Shown: in pieces, positions 32,150-41,242 of the stretch
How positions within the stretch are numbered: the stretch's first letter is position 1
Layout of the letters: every line of letters starts with the position of its first letter
From: Phaeobacter sp.
Lineage (GTDB): Bacteria > Pseudomonadota > Alphaproteobacteria > Rhodobacterales > Rhodobacteraceae
Length of the DNA: 52,996 nucleotides
NCBI RefSeq assembly: GCF_022825805.1
Contig: NZ_JAJDWC010000118.1
Span: 1 to 52,996, forward strand
Direction of reading: 5' to 3'
Program-made: the position numbers and the translations under genes
Notes under the pieces: generated by a model
What the model saw: the letters and a program-made list of their open reading frames with translations, nothing else
Database searches by the model: none
What the model was told of the DNA's origin: nothing

Positions 32150-32994
32150 TTGACGGCCCCGAGGGTCAGCCCGGCGATGAAGTGACGCTGCATCAGGAAG
32201 AACATCGCGACAGGCGGCAGAGCAGCAACAATGCTGCCCGCGCTCATCAGGTGGTAGGCGGCCCTGTATTGCGCGTTGAAGGATGTGATGCCCGCGGTCA
32301 CCGGCTGGCTCTCAGCACCCTGCGTCAGAACCACGGCCCAGAAGTAATCGTTCCAGATGAAGGTAAAGATCAGCACGCTCAGTGCGGCGATGGCTGGTTT
32401 CATCAGTGGTAGAACCACAAACCAGAAAATGCGCCATTCTGCGACCCCTTCGACGCGGGCGGCTTCGATCAATTCAAACGGCAGCGCCCGAATGAAATTG
32501 CGCATGAAGAGCGTGCAGAATCCGGTCTGAAAGGCAATATGAAACAGCACCAGACCTGTTTTCGTGTTGTAGAGCCCCATGTCCAGCGTCAGGTCGCGGA
32601 CTGGCACCATCAAGATCTGAAAGGGCACAAAATTGCCTGCGACAAACATGAAAAACAGCAGAAGATTGCCGCGGAATTTATAAACGCCGAGGGCAAAGCC
32701 CGTCATGCAGGACAAGGCAACCGCTCCGATCACAGTGGGCACCGTGATCAGCACCGAATTCAACAGATAGCGTGGCATGTCGGAGCCGAAGAAAACTCTG
32801 CCATAGTTGCTTGCGCCTTCAAACGAAGACGGGATGCCCCAGTAGTTGCCGGTCGTGAAGTCTGCTTCAGGTTTGATGGAAAAGATGGCAACCGCGATCA
32901 GCGGCAGTAGCCACATGATCAGTGCTACAGGAACCAGTGCCTGATAGGTGGTCTGCCAGGCGCGCGAACTGTTCTGAATTGGTTTGGGAAACAT
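32146..32994 (-). CDS. Sugar ABC transporter permease, MalG-type (CUT1)
   Basis: The protein has 282 residues from ATG at 32994, which overlaps the stop of the other permease as TGATG and has GGAGG 8 nt upstream; a longer in-frame start at 33030 is therefore not used. There are six membrane segments, including 'ALVPVALIMWLLPLIAVAIFSI' at the N-terminus. The EAA loop that docks the ATPase reads 'ELIEAARVEGVAEWRIFWFVVLPLMKPA'. It forms the channel with the next permease and is powered by the MalK-type ATPase encoded at 36277. Confidence 0.93.
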   Translation of the reverse strand: MFPKPIQNSSRAWQTTYQALVPVALIMWLLPLIAVAIFSIKPEADFTTGNYWGIPSSFEGASNYGRVFFGSDMPRYLLNSVLITVPTVIGAVALSCMTGFALGVYKFRGNLLLFFMFVAGNFVPFQILMVPVRDLTLDMGLYNTKTGLVLFHIAFQTGFCTLFMRNFIRALPFELIEAARVEGVAEWRIFWFVVLPLMKPAIAALSVLIFTFIWNDYFWAVVLTQGAESQPVTAGITSFNAQYRAAYHLMSAGSIVAALPPVAMFFLMQRHFIAGLTLGAVK

Positions 32995-33950
32995 CAGCGG
33001 CCTCCTTTGTCGTCTTGGTACATCGACCACAGGAAATAGGCGATGAAGCAGAGCATGATCAGGAACAGCACCACCGCGATCGCCGCGCCATAGCCCATGC
33101 GAAATCCATATTCGGAGAGCGCTTTTTCGAACATGTAGAACGACAACACACGGCTGGAGCCAAACGGGCCACCGTTGGTCATGATCGAAATCAGATCAAA
33201 GCTGCGCAGCGCGCCAATGATGGTCACCACGAAGGCAACAAATGTCGCCGGGCGCAGCTGCGGGATGATCACATACCAGAGCATTTTTGCCCCCTTGGCC
33301 CCATCCAGCCGTGCGGCTTCGACCTGTTCGGGATCGACCGCGTTCAATCCTGTCAGATAAAGGATCATGCAATATGCGGTCTGTGGCCAAAGCCCCGCAG
33401 CAATGATTCCGTAGGTCACCAGAGTAGGGTCGCCAAGGACGTTCAAAGGTCCCAGTCCGACCCAGCCCAGCACTTGATTGAGCAGGCCAAATGTCGGGTC
33501 GTAAAACCAGCTGAACACCAAGCCGACAACCACCTGACTGATGACGAATGGAAAGAAAAACAGCGATTTATATAGCCGGATCCCTGTCACTGTCTGGTTC
33601 AGGAACAAGGCGATGAACAATCCGGCCGGGATGGCCAGCAGATACAGAAGCAGCCATTTCAGGTTGTTCCAGAGCGATACTTCGAAGGCGCGGTCGTCCA
33701 GCAATTCACGGTAGTTTTCCATCCCGATGAACTGCGGCTCGCCTAGTCCATCCCAGCGATAGAAGGATAGATTGAAGCTCTGCAAGATCGGGAAGATCAC
33801 ATAAAACAGAAAGAAAATGACGCCAGGCGCCAAAAACAGCAGTGGCGCCAGGGTTTGGCGATTACGCCGCAGCCAACTGTCCTGCGGTCCGCGATGTGAA
33901 GTGGGGTCGGGCGTGGACCCGTTTCCCGGTGCTAGCCGCATCTGAGCCAC
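32994..33950 (-). CDS. Sugar ABC transporter permease, MalF-type (CUT1)
   Basis: The protein has 318 residues. GTG at 33950 is chosen because GGAGG lies 6 nt upstream; ATG at 33941 is 15 nt from that site, and ATG at 33974 precedes it. There are six membrane helices ('LLFLAPGVIFFLFYVIFPILQSF' first), and the EAA loop 'EQVEAARLDGAKGAKMLWYVIIPQLRP' contacts the ATPase. A proline/serine-rich cytoplasmic start precedes TM1. It is the partner of the MalG-type permease. Confidence 0.92.
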   Translation of the reverse strand: MAQMRLAPGNGSTPDPTSHRGPQDSWLRRNRQTLAPLLFLAPGVIFFLFYVIFPILQSFNLSFYRWDGLGEPQFIGMENYRELLDDRAFEVSLWNNLKWLLLYLLAIPAGLFIALFLNQTVTGIRLYKSLFFFPFVISQVVVGLVFSWFYDPTFGLLNQVLGWVGLGPLNVLGDPTLVTYGIIAAGLWPQTAYCMILYLTGLNAVDPEQVEAARLDGAKGAKMLWYVIIPQLRPATFVAFVVTIIGALRSFDLISIMTNGGPFGSSRVLSFYMFEKALSEYGFRMGYGAAIAVVLFLIMLCFIAYFLWSMYQDDKGGR

Positions 33951-34034
33951 GATGAGCCTCCATTGTTGGTGCAAAGTGGAGTGGTTGCACTACCGGTGCC
34001 GCTTGAAGCCAGTGACAGCGTCAGGCGAAGAAAC

Positions 34035-34060
34035 CCCAGGGCCAGTCGGCTGGCCCCAGG
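34035..34060 (-). terminator. Stem-loop between binding-protein and permease genes
   Basis: On the minus strand an 11-bp stem with two G-U pairs and a 4-nt loop forms between arms 34050-34060 and 34035-34045, followed by TTTCTTC. It probably lowers read-through into the permeases or protects the binding-protein mRNA. The inositol importer has a similar hairpin in the same place. Confidence 0.65.
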
Positions 34061-34082
34061 TGATTTTTTGTAAGATCCAGGA

Positions 34083-35333
34083 TCAGTAGACGCGTTCCCG
34101 CGCCTTTTCGAGCCGGTTCAAGATGTCTTCGAGATTGTCTGGGAACACCATGAATTCCTGGAAGCCTTCCATCGCGACGGAGGCCATTTCTGCCGGAGCG
34201 TCACGGTCGAAAAACTGCGCGATGCCGCCGGGCGAATTGGATGAGAGCATGGCGAAGCCCTGGTTCAGCATCTCATCATCATCCACCGATGAATTTGAAT
34301 TGACCGGCAGTTGCCCCAGCGCGTCGCCGCTGTTGATCTTGGTCTGGTTATCAGCCGAGACCACGAACCGCAGGAATTCCCGGGCAGCTTCCTTGTTCTG
34401 CGCACCCGATGGAATGTGGAACGTATCTGTCGGTGCGTCTTCGGCCAGTTCGACATCGGGGTTGATGGCGGGGAACTGGTAGAAATCAAGCTGATCGGTA
34501 CCCAGACCTGCCTCGCGCAGTGGGGCCACGGCAAAGTTGCCCATCAGATAGGCAGCGGCTTCACCTTTGACCATGAAGGGCAGGGCTTCTTGCCAGCTGT
34601 AAGACTGGTGGTTGTCAATGAACGCCCCCATGTCGATCAGCTCGCGCCAATTTGCAAAGGTCTGTTTTACGCGGTCATCGGTCCAGGAGATTTCGCCATT
34701 GGTCAGCGCCATATGGAAATCATAGCCGTTGGTGCGCATGTTCAGATAGTCAAACCACCCTCCGGCGGTCCAAAGGAACTTGGTGCCGATGGTGAAGCAC
34801 TTGCGACCGGAATCCAGGATCTTCTGGCAGTTCGCCTTGAAGGTGTCCCAATCACCCGGCTCTTCGAGGCCGAGTTCTTTGTAGACGTCTTCGCGGTAGT
34901 AAACACCCCACTGATAATAGGTGTAGGGCACGCCCCATTGCTTCCCGTCGAGGGTCATTGCGCCTTTGGTTGAGGCCAAAGCGTCAGCAATTTCCGGTTC
35001 GTTCCAAAGGTCCGAGATATCCTCGAACAGGCCGGCCGACACATAGGGCCGCATCCGGTTGGCCGCATACCAGTTGGCCACATCTGGCGGATTCGCAGAG
35101 AGGAAGTTGCGGATCTGGGTCTTGTAGGCTTCGCGGTCGATCACGGTCAGTTCAACCGCCAGATCCGGATGCATCGCATCAAATTCCGCAGCCATTTGCT
35201 CCATCACCGCGCGTGGTGCCGGATTGGACATGTCCGAGAAAATCTTGAGCGTTCCGCTGAGTTCCGCTTGGGCTGCAGTGGCCAAGCCAAGGCTAAGCGC
35301 GATGCCTGCAACCGTTCCTTTCAAAGTATTCAT
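34083..35333 (-). CDS. Sugar ABC transporter substrate-binding protein (family 1)
   Basis: The protein has 416 residues with a signal peptide of about 23 residues ending in AAQA (MNTLKGTVAGIALSLGLATA). It is an extracellular solute-binding protein of the maltose-binding class: 'LSGTLKIFSDMSNPAPRAVMEQMAAEF', 'AADVANWY'-like hinge at 'NPPDVANWYAANRM', 'GVPYTYYQWGVYYREDVY', and 'HIPSGAQNKEAAREFLRFV' near the C-terminus. ATG at 35333 has GGAGGACGTC upstream. It heads the ten-gene operon. The ligand is most probably an alpha- or beta-galactoside because both glycosidases are in the operon. Confidence 0.93.
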   Translation of the reverse strand: MNTLKGTVAGIALSLGLATAAQAELSGTLKIFSDMSNPAPRAVMEQMAAEFDAMHPDLAVELTVIDREAYKTQIRNFLSANPPDVANWYAANRMRPYVSAGLFEDISDLWNEPEIADALASTKGAMTLDGKQWGVPYTYYQWGVYYREDVYKELGLEEPGDWDTFKANCQKILDSGRKCFTIGTKFLWTAGGWFDYLNMRTNGYDFHMALTNGEISWTDDRVKQTFANWRELIDMGAFIDNHQSYSWQEALPFMVKGEAAAYLMGNFAVAPLREAGLGTDQLDFYQFPAINPDVELAEDAPTDTFHIPSGAQNKEAAREFLRFVVSADNQTKINSGDALGQLPVNSNSSVDDDEMLNQGFAMLSSNSPGGIAQFFDRDAPAEMASVAMEGFQEFMVFPDNLEDILNRLEKARERVY

Positions 35334-35362
35334 GACGTCCTCCCTGTTGACGTGGATTCTCT

Positions 35363-35389
35363 GGTTTCATATAATGGAACCAAATTCCA
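35363..35389. promoter_or_regulatory. Overlapping palindromes, candidate IclR operator
   Basis: GGTTTCAT-ATA-ATGGAACC (35363-35381) has 8-bp arms with one mismatch. TGGAA-N5-TTCCA (35375-35389) is a perfect 5-bp-arm palindrome overlapping it. Both lie between the binding-protein gene and the IclR gene, which diverge. IclR-family sites commonly contain TGGAA/TTCCA or GGTTYC half-sites, so this fits self- and operon control. Confidence 0.55.
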
Positions 35390-35468
35390 ACTATTGAAAC
35401 TATGAACGTGCTCCGCTATGGATGTCAACAGCAACCTCCGGAACGCACGGGCAAGGGAGAGAGCAGAA

Positions 35469-36260
35469 ATGGTAAAGACGGTGCCGCAAACACGGGATTC
35501 TGATGGTACGGTCGGCAAAGCGCTGGCGGTTCTCGATCAGATTGCGGAAGCTGGCCGTCCGGTTCGTTTTGGTGAAGTGCTGGCGGCCTCTGACCATCCC
35601 AAGGCCACGCTTTATCGGCTGGTGCAGACGCTGACCAAACAGGGAATGCTGGCCTATGACGAGGTACACCAGACCTACACACCGGGGCTGCGGCTGGTCC
35701 GTTTGGCCCATGCGGCGTGGCGTCAGAGCGCTCTGGCACCAGTGGCGCGTCCCTTTCTGGATCAATTGTCGGCAGATATCGGTGAGACCATCCACCTGGC
35801 ACAGCTTGATCGCGGCCAGGTGTTGTACGTGGACAAACGCAATGCTGCCTCACCGATTGAGATGTTCAGCCAGGCTGGAAAGATCGGCCCTGGCTATTGC
35901 ACCGGTGTGGGCAAAGCCATGATTGCGTTTTTGCCGAGCGAGGCCCAGGAGGACGCAATCCGACGGCAGGCGTTCTTTGCCCATACCTCGTTTACTCTGG
36001 CAACAGCAGATGCCTTGAGGGCGGAACTGGCGGATATCCGTGCGGCTGGCGTAGCATTCGACCGCGAAGAGCACGAGCCGGGCATCATCTGTGTGGCTGT
36101 TCCCATCCTGTCGAAAGCAGGAAAGGTGATGGGGGGGCTGTCGATCACATCCTCCGTGCAGCGGCAATCATTGGAAGGGTTGGACGCCTTGCGCCCGGCC
36201 TTGTTGAAAACGGCCGAGGATATCGCGGCAGCGGCGGAGACCTGGCAGTTTCCGAGTTAG
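35469..36260 (+). CDS. IclR-family transcriptional regulator of the galactoside locus
   Basis: The protein has 263 residues from ATG at 35469, preceded by GGGAGAGAG; an earlier ATG at 35418 has no ribosome-binding site. The winged HTH is at about residues 12-72 ('VGKALAVLDQIAEAGRPVRFGEV', 'HPKATLYRLVQTLTKQGML'). The effector domain follows ('GETIHLAQLDRGQVLYVDKRNA', 'GPGYCTGVGKAMIAFLP', 'DREEHEPGIICVAVPILSKAGKVMGGLSIT'). It diverges from the operon and is cotranscribed with the ATPase gene 16 bp downstream. Its ligand is probably galactose, galactonate or a keto-deoxy acid. Confidence 0.92.
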   Translation: MVKTVPQTRDSDGTVGKALAVLDQIAEAGRPVRFGEVLAASDHPKATLYRLVQTLTKQGMLAYDEVHQTYTPGLRLVRLAHAAWRQSALAPVARPFLDQLSADIGETIHLAQLDRGQVLYVDKRNAASPIEMFSQAGKIGPGYCTGVGKAMIAFLPSEAQEDAIRRQAFFAHTSFTLATADALRAELADIRAAGVAFDREEHEPGIICVAVPILSKAGKVMGGLSITSSVQRQSLEGLDALRPALLKTAEDIAAAAETWQFPS

Positions 36261-36276
36261 AATAAGGGAGGGGCCT

Positions 36277-37338
<1,062 letters not shown>

Positions 37339-37522
37339 GGGTGTCTGCCGCGCCTTTTATGTGGTGCGGATCCTGGGTCTCTTGTCTGATTGCCGCACTT
37401 GCATACCTGCCAACTGGGCAAGATGCCTGCGTCACATGAACCGGCTGAGCCGCGTGGTGATTGGCATCTGTTGCTGAACGTGGCAGGCTTTTGCTTCTGG
37501 TGTCTTATCGGACGGAGCGTGC

Positions 37523-37792
37523 ATGGCAGGTGGATGGGCAAAAGATGGTGCTGTTGGGGAGCAGATCGAGGCATTGATCAGTGACGAGCTGGCCCGTATG
37601 CGGGCGCGTTCTGCCCCCATGGGCGAAAGTTTCACCCATTGCGCCGACTGCGAAGAGCCGATCCCTGAACCACGTCGGCAGGCCATCCCTGGGGTGAAGC
37701 TGTGCATTGATTGTCAGCAAGATCGCGATGGGGCCCCGCAGCTGCGCAGTGGCATAAATCGCCGCGGCTCCAAAGACAGCCAGTTGAAGTGA
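37523..37792 (+). CDS. DksA/TraR-family C4 zinc-finger protein
   Basis: The protein has 89 residues. Four cysteines form the TraR/DksA zinc finger: Cys40 and Cys43 in 'HCADC', Cys61 and Cys64 in 'LCIDCQQ', with the conserved 'IPEPRRQAIPGVKLC' between them. The N-terminal helix is short ('GEQIEALISDELARMRAR'), as in TraR and YbiI-type proteins, too short for the full DksA coiled coil. Such proteins can bind in the RNA polymerase secondary channel. The gene stands alone. It could be of phage or plasmid origin, but its codon use looks native. Confidence 0.85.
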   Translation: MAGGWAKDGAVGEQIEALISDELARMRARSAPMGESFTHCADCEEPIPEPRRQAIPGVKLCIDCQQDRDGAPQLRSGINRRGSKDSQLK

Positions 37793-37822
37793 CGCGTGGC
37801 CCCGCGCCCGTATGGAAAATTC

Positions 37823-37851
37823 TTTCAAGGGTCATGGTGCAGTGCTATAGG
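37823..37851 (+). promoter_or_regulatory. Candidate promoter of the amidinotransferase gene
   Basis: TTTCAA (37823-37828) and TATAGG (37846-37851) are separated by exactly 17 bp. Transcription would start at about 37858, leaving a leader of roughly 128 nt. The -35 match is modest. Confidence 0.4.
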
Positions 37852-37857
37852 GGCAGG

Positions 37858-37986
37858 GGGTAAAGGGACGATGGCGTCGTCCAAGAGCGCAAGCGTCTTG
37901 CCCGTATTCACGATCCTGTACGCCGGGACTTTCAATCGGGAGATTGAAGGCCCCGCCTCGGTCTCCCCCCACAGGAGGAGGCTGCG
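37858..37986 (+). ncRNA. Highly structured 5' leader of the amidinotransferase gene, candidate cis-regulatory RNA
   Basis: Three consecutive hairpins are visible. (1) 37866-37882 has GGACGA/TCGTCC arms and a 5-nt loop. (2) 37883-37899 has AAGAGC paired with GC(G)TCTT around a GCAA tetraloop, with one bulged G. (3) 37923-37955 has TTCAATC/GATTGAA around a GGGA loop, extended at its base by a GGG/CCC helix. Hairpins 1 and 2 abut directly, as in compact folded RNAs. AGGAGGAG lies just upstream of the start codon, within reach of a pyrimidine-rich CTCCCCCC segment at 37963-37970 that could sequester it. I cannot match it to a known riboswitch class. Confidence 0.5.
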
Positions 37987-39108
37987 ATGGGCTGGTCACC
38001 AGAAAAAACAGAAGTCAAAAGCTGGAACGAATGGGATACGCTGCGCCATGTCATCGTTGGCCGCGCGGATGATTGCCACATCCCACCAGAGGAGCCCGCG
38101 CTGGACGCAAAAGTCCCCGAAGACAGCGACATGCGTGGCCAATGGGGCCGCCGCCCGCAAGAAACCATCGACCGTGCCAATGAACTGTTGGACAATTTCG
38201 CCGATCAACTGCGTGGTCGCGGCATTCGTGTGGATCGCCCGGTGTCGATCGATCATGCACAGCCGGTGACAACCCCCGATTTTCACACCGAAAGTCAGTT
38301 TGGATGTATGCCGCCGCGCGATGTGTTGTTGACCGTGGGTCATGAAATGCTCGAAGCGACAATGTCCTATCGCTGCCGCTGGTTTGAGTATCTGAACTAT
38401 CGGCCGTTGTTGCAGAAGTACTGGGAAGAAGACCCCAACTTCCGCCACGAGGCCGCGCCAAAACCTCGCCTGACAGATGCGGATTATCACCCTGATTACC
38501 TGAGCGAAAAGATTGGCGAAGCCAAGCGCTTGGAATGGGCGGCAGAGAAGTTCTTTGTCACCACCGAAGAAGAGCCGCTGTTTGATGCTGCTGACGTTCT
38601 GCGCTTTGGCAAGGATCTGGTCGTGCAGCACGGTTTCACAACCAACCTCAAGGGCATCGAGTGGCTGCGCCGTCACTTCCCCGATCACCGGGTGCATACT
38701 GTGAACTTCCCGGGCGACCCCTATCCGATCCACATTGACGCGACCTTTACGCCGTTGCGTCCAGGTCTGATCCTCAACAATCCGCAGCGCCGCCTGCCAG
38801 AGGATCAACGCGAAATGTTCAATAAAAACGGGTGGGAAATCGTGGATGCAGCGCAGCCAGCGCACAACACGCCGCCGCCGTTGTGCTATTCTTCGACCTG
38901 GCTGTCGATGAACGTGCTTGTGCTGGATCCCAAAACCGTTTGTGTCGAAAAGTCCGAGGTCTATCAGGCCGAACAGATGGACAAACTAGGCATGGAAGTG
39001 GTCGAGGTCGAGCTGCGCGATGCTTATGCGTTCGGCGGCGGTCTGCACTGCTGTACCGCGGACGTCTACCGCGACGGCGACTGTGAGGATTACTTCCCCC
39101 AACAGTGA
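37987..39108 (+). CDS. Amidinotransferase, glycine amidinotransferase (AGAT)-like
   Basis: The protein has 373 residues. It resembles eukaryotic arginine:glycine amidinotransferase through the whole length: 'VKSWNEWDTLRHVIVGRA' start, 'LFDAADVLRFGKDLVVQ' with Asp200, 'GIEWLRRHFPDHRVH', 'PIHIDATFTPLRPGLIL' with His249, 'WLSMNVLVLDPK', and 'GGGLHCCTADVYRDG' with nucleophile Cys355. The Asp-His spacing (49) equals that of human AGAT (Asp254, His303, Cys407). It should move the amidino group from arginine to an amine acceptor via a Cys-amidino intermediate. The acceptor (glycine, ethanolamine, lysine or other) is not clear. It is a single-gene unit with a structured leader and its own terminator. 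Confidence 0.88.
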   Translation: MGWSPEKTEVKSWNEWDTLRHVIVGRADDCHIPPEEPALDAKVPEDSDMRGQWGRRPQETIDRANELLDNFADQLRGRGIRVDRPVSIDHAQPVTTPDFHTESQFGCMPPRDVLLTVGHEMLEATMSYRCRWFEYLNYRPLLQKYWEEDPNFRHEAAPKPRLTDADYHPDYLSEKIGEAKRLEWAAEKFFVTTEEEPLFDAADVLRFGKDLVVQHGFTTNLKGIEWLRRHFPDHRVHTVNFPGDPYPIHIDATFTPLRPGLILNNPQRRLPEDQREMFNKNGWEIVDAAQPAHNTPPPLCYSSTWLSMNVLVLDPKTVCVEKSEVYQAEQMDKLGMEVVEVELRDAYAFGGGLHCCTADVYRDGDCEDYFPQQ

Positions 39109-39130
39109 GCCGCGATCCTCTGATACAACA

Positions 39131-39166
39131 AAAAGGCCGGGAGAACATATGTTCTTCCGGCCTTTT
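39131..39166. terminator. Long hairpin terminator shared by convergent genes
   Basis: AAAAGGCCGG (39131-39140) pairs with CCGGCCTTTT (39157-39166), and the inside continues as AGAACAT/ATGTTCT with one wobble. The stem is therefore about 17 bp with almost no loop. It is symmetric and serves both the amidinotransferase and PepF genes. Confidence 0.9.
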
Positions 39167-39190
39167 GCGTCTTGTCTGGCAGGGTTTGGA

Positions 39191-41035
39191 TCAGGCTTCC
39201 ATCGCCTCCAATTCGTCAATCATGTCTGAAATCATCCGCAGACCTTTGTCCCAGAATGTCGGGTCCGAGGCGTCCAGACCAAATGGGGCCAGCAGGTCCT
39301 TATGGTGTTTGGAGCCGCCCGCTTTTAGCATGTCGAAGTATTTTTCCTCGAACCCTTCGGCTCCGTCGGCATAAACGGAATAAAGCGCGTTCACCAAACC
39401 ATCGCCAAACGCATAGGCGTATACGTAGAAGGGCGAATGGACGAAATGGGGGATATATGCCCAGAAGGTCTCGTATCCTTCCATGAAGTCAAAGGCTTCG
39501 CCAAGCGACTCTGCTTGAACCGACATCCACAGCGCGTTGATGTCATCTGGTGTCAGCTCGCCCTCGGCGCGGGCTGCGTGCAGTTTGCATTCAAAGTCAT
39601 AGAAAGCAATTTGGCGCACGACCGTGTTGATCATGTCCTCGACCTTGCCTGCGAGCAGGATCTTGCGTTCGTTCTGGTCCTTTGCTTTTTCCAGCATCTT
39701 GCGGAAGGTCAGCATTTCCCCAAACACGGATGCCGTCTCTGCCAGGGTCAGCGGTGTGGAGGAGAGCATTTCCCCCTGTTCCGCCGCCAGCACCTGATGC
39801 ACGCCGTGGCCCAGTTCGTGGGCAAGTGTCATGACATCCCGCGGTTTGCCCAGATAGTTCAACATCACATAGGGATGCACGTCGGTGACGGTTGGATGGG
39901 CAAAAGCGCCGGGGGCTTTGCCTGGCTTCACGCCCGCATCAATCCAGCCTTTGCTGAAGAAAGGCTCTGCAATTTCACCCATACGCGGGTCAAAGGCGTT
40001 ATAGGCATCCATCACCGTTGTGCGCGCCTCGTCCCAGTTGACGACCCGGCTGGTTTCCATCGGCAGCGGTGCATTGCGGTCCCAGACCTGCATCCGATCA
40101 AGGCCGAGCCACTTGCGCTTCAGCTCATAGTAACGATGAGACAGCTTTGGGTAGGCGGCAACAACAGCTTCGCGTAGGGCGTTGACCACCTCTGGTTCGA
40201 CATGATTGGACAGGTGGCGCCCCATTTGTGGTGAAGGCATGCCGCGCCAGCGGTCCAGGATTTCTTTCTCTTTAGCTTGTGTGTTGTGGACGCGGGCAAA
40301 GATCTTGATGTTGTCGGCAAAGACGCGTGCCAGTTCCCGCGCTGCCGCTTCGCGCTTGCTGCGATCCTGTTCGGTCAGCAGGTTCAGCGTGCCTTCGATG
40401 TTCAGCTCTTCGCCGTCCACCGTGAAGGTCAGACCGGCGATGGTTTCGTCAAACAGCCGCTCCCAGGCGTCACCCACGACCCCAAGATCGTGCAGGAACT
40501 TTTCCAACTCATCCGACAGCTGGTAGGGCTTCATCGAGCGGATGCGATCAAAGATCGGTTTATAGCGGGCCAGATCGCTGTTTTTGGCGAAATGTGCGTC
40601 CAGCTGGCTGTCATCTATCCGGTTGATTTCAAGCGTGAAAAACACCAGCGGTGTGGTGAAGATGGTGATCTTTTCCTGCATATCGGACATGAACTTTGCC
40701 CGCGCTGCATCCGTTGTGAGTTGATAGTAGCGCAGGCCCGCAAACGACATGATCCGCCCTGCGATGGCGTTGATCTTCTCGTTGCGCAGAACACAGGTCA
40801 GCAACCCATCTGCATCAAGGTCGGACAGTTTGCCTTCGTAGTCCGCCGCAAATGCCGCGCATTCGGTTTCCAGCCAGCCCAAATCCCGTTCCAGCTCAGC
40901 CGCGTCTTCTGAGCTGTAAAGATCGCTCAGATCCCATTCAGGCAGATTTCCCAATCCGTCCGGCCCTGCTCCGCCAGCGGCATGGGCATTTGCATCAAGC
41001 AGGCGGTCACGGTCGAAAAGGGGAGAGTTGAACAT
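39191..41035 (-). CDS. M3-family oligoendopeptidase F (PepF-like)
   Basis: The protein has 614 residues. The zinc-binding HExxH motif is 'LAHELGHGVHQVLA', with the downstream Glu ligand in 'PLTLAETASVFGEMLTF'. N-terminal helical oligopeptidase_F region at about 120-180; 'NYLGKPRDVMTLAHELGH' is typical of the PepF branch. It cleaves short peptides in the cytoplasm, with no signal peptide. GAGGTGCAGCA precedes ATG at 41035. The gene is monocistronic and converges with the amidinotransferase. Confidence 0.95.
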   Translation of the reverse strand: MFNSPLFDRDRLLDANAHAAGGAGPDGLGNLPEWDLSDLYSSEDAAELERDLGWLETECAAFAADYEGKLSDLDADGLLTCVLRNEKINAIAGRIMSFAGLRYYQLTTDAARAKFMSDMQEKITIFTTPLVFFTLEINRIDDSQLDAHFAKNSDLARYKPIFDRIRSMKPYQLSDELEKFLHDLGVVGDAWERLFDETIAGLTFTVDGEELNIEGTLNLLTEQDRSKREAAARELARVFADNIKIFARVHNTQAKEKEILDRWRGMPSPQMGRHLSNHVEPEVVNALREAVVAAYPKLSHRYYELKRKWLGLDRMQVWDRNAPLPMETSRVVNWDEARTTVMDAYNAFDPRMGEIAEPFFSKGWIDAGVKPGKAPGAFAHPTVTDVHPYVMLNYLGKPRDVMTLAHELGHGVHQVLAAEQGEMLSSTPLTLAETASVFGEMLTFRKMLEKAKDQNERKILLAGKVEDMINTVVRQIAFYDFECKLHAARAEGELTPDDINALWMSVQAESLGEAFDFMEGYETFWAYIPHFVHSPFYVYAYAFGDGLVNALYSVYADGAEGFEEKYFDMLKAGGSKHHKDLLAPFGLDASDPTFWDKGLRMISDMIDELEAMEA

Positions 41036-41242
41036 TGCTGCACCTCAGGCTGTTTGGTTTCCCAGAACATCTAAGGGGCGGATATGCAGATCACAAGCGC
41101 ACATGAAAAAGCGCACATTGGCAAACATCGACAGTATGACGCTGATCAGCAGCAGGCAGAAGGTCGCGAGGGAGGCTGGCCCCCAGCGGAGGCACGCAAT
41201 TCCAAACGTGGTGGACACAACTCTGGTTGCTGATGCGAACGC

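Noticed and set aside
37858-37986. Reading the leader as a transcription terminator of the DksA-like gene
   Set aside because: There is no T tract, several hairpins continue up to a strong ribosome-binding site, and a promoter-like pair precedes it.
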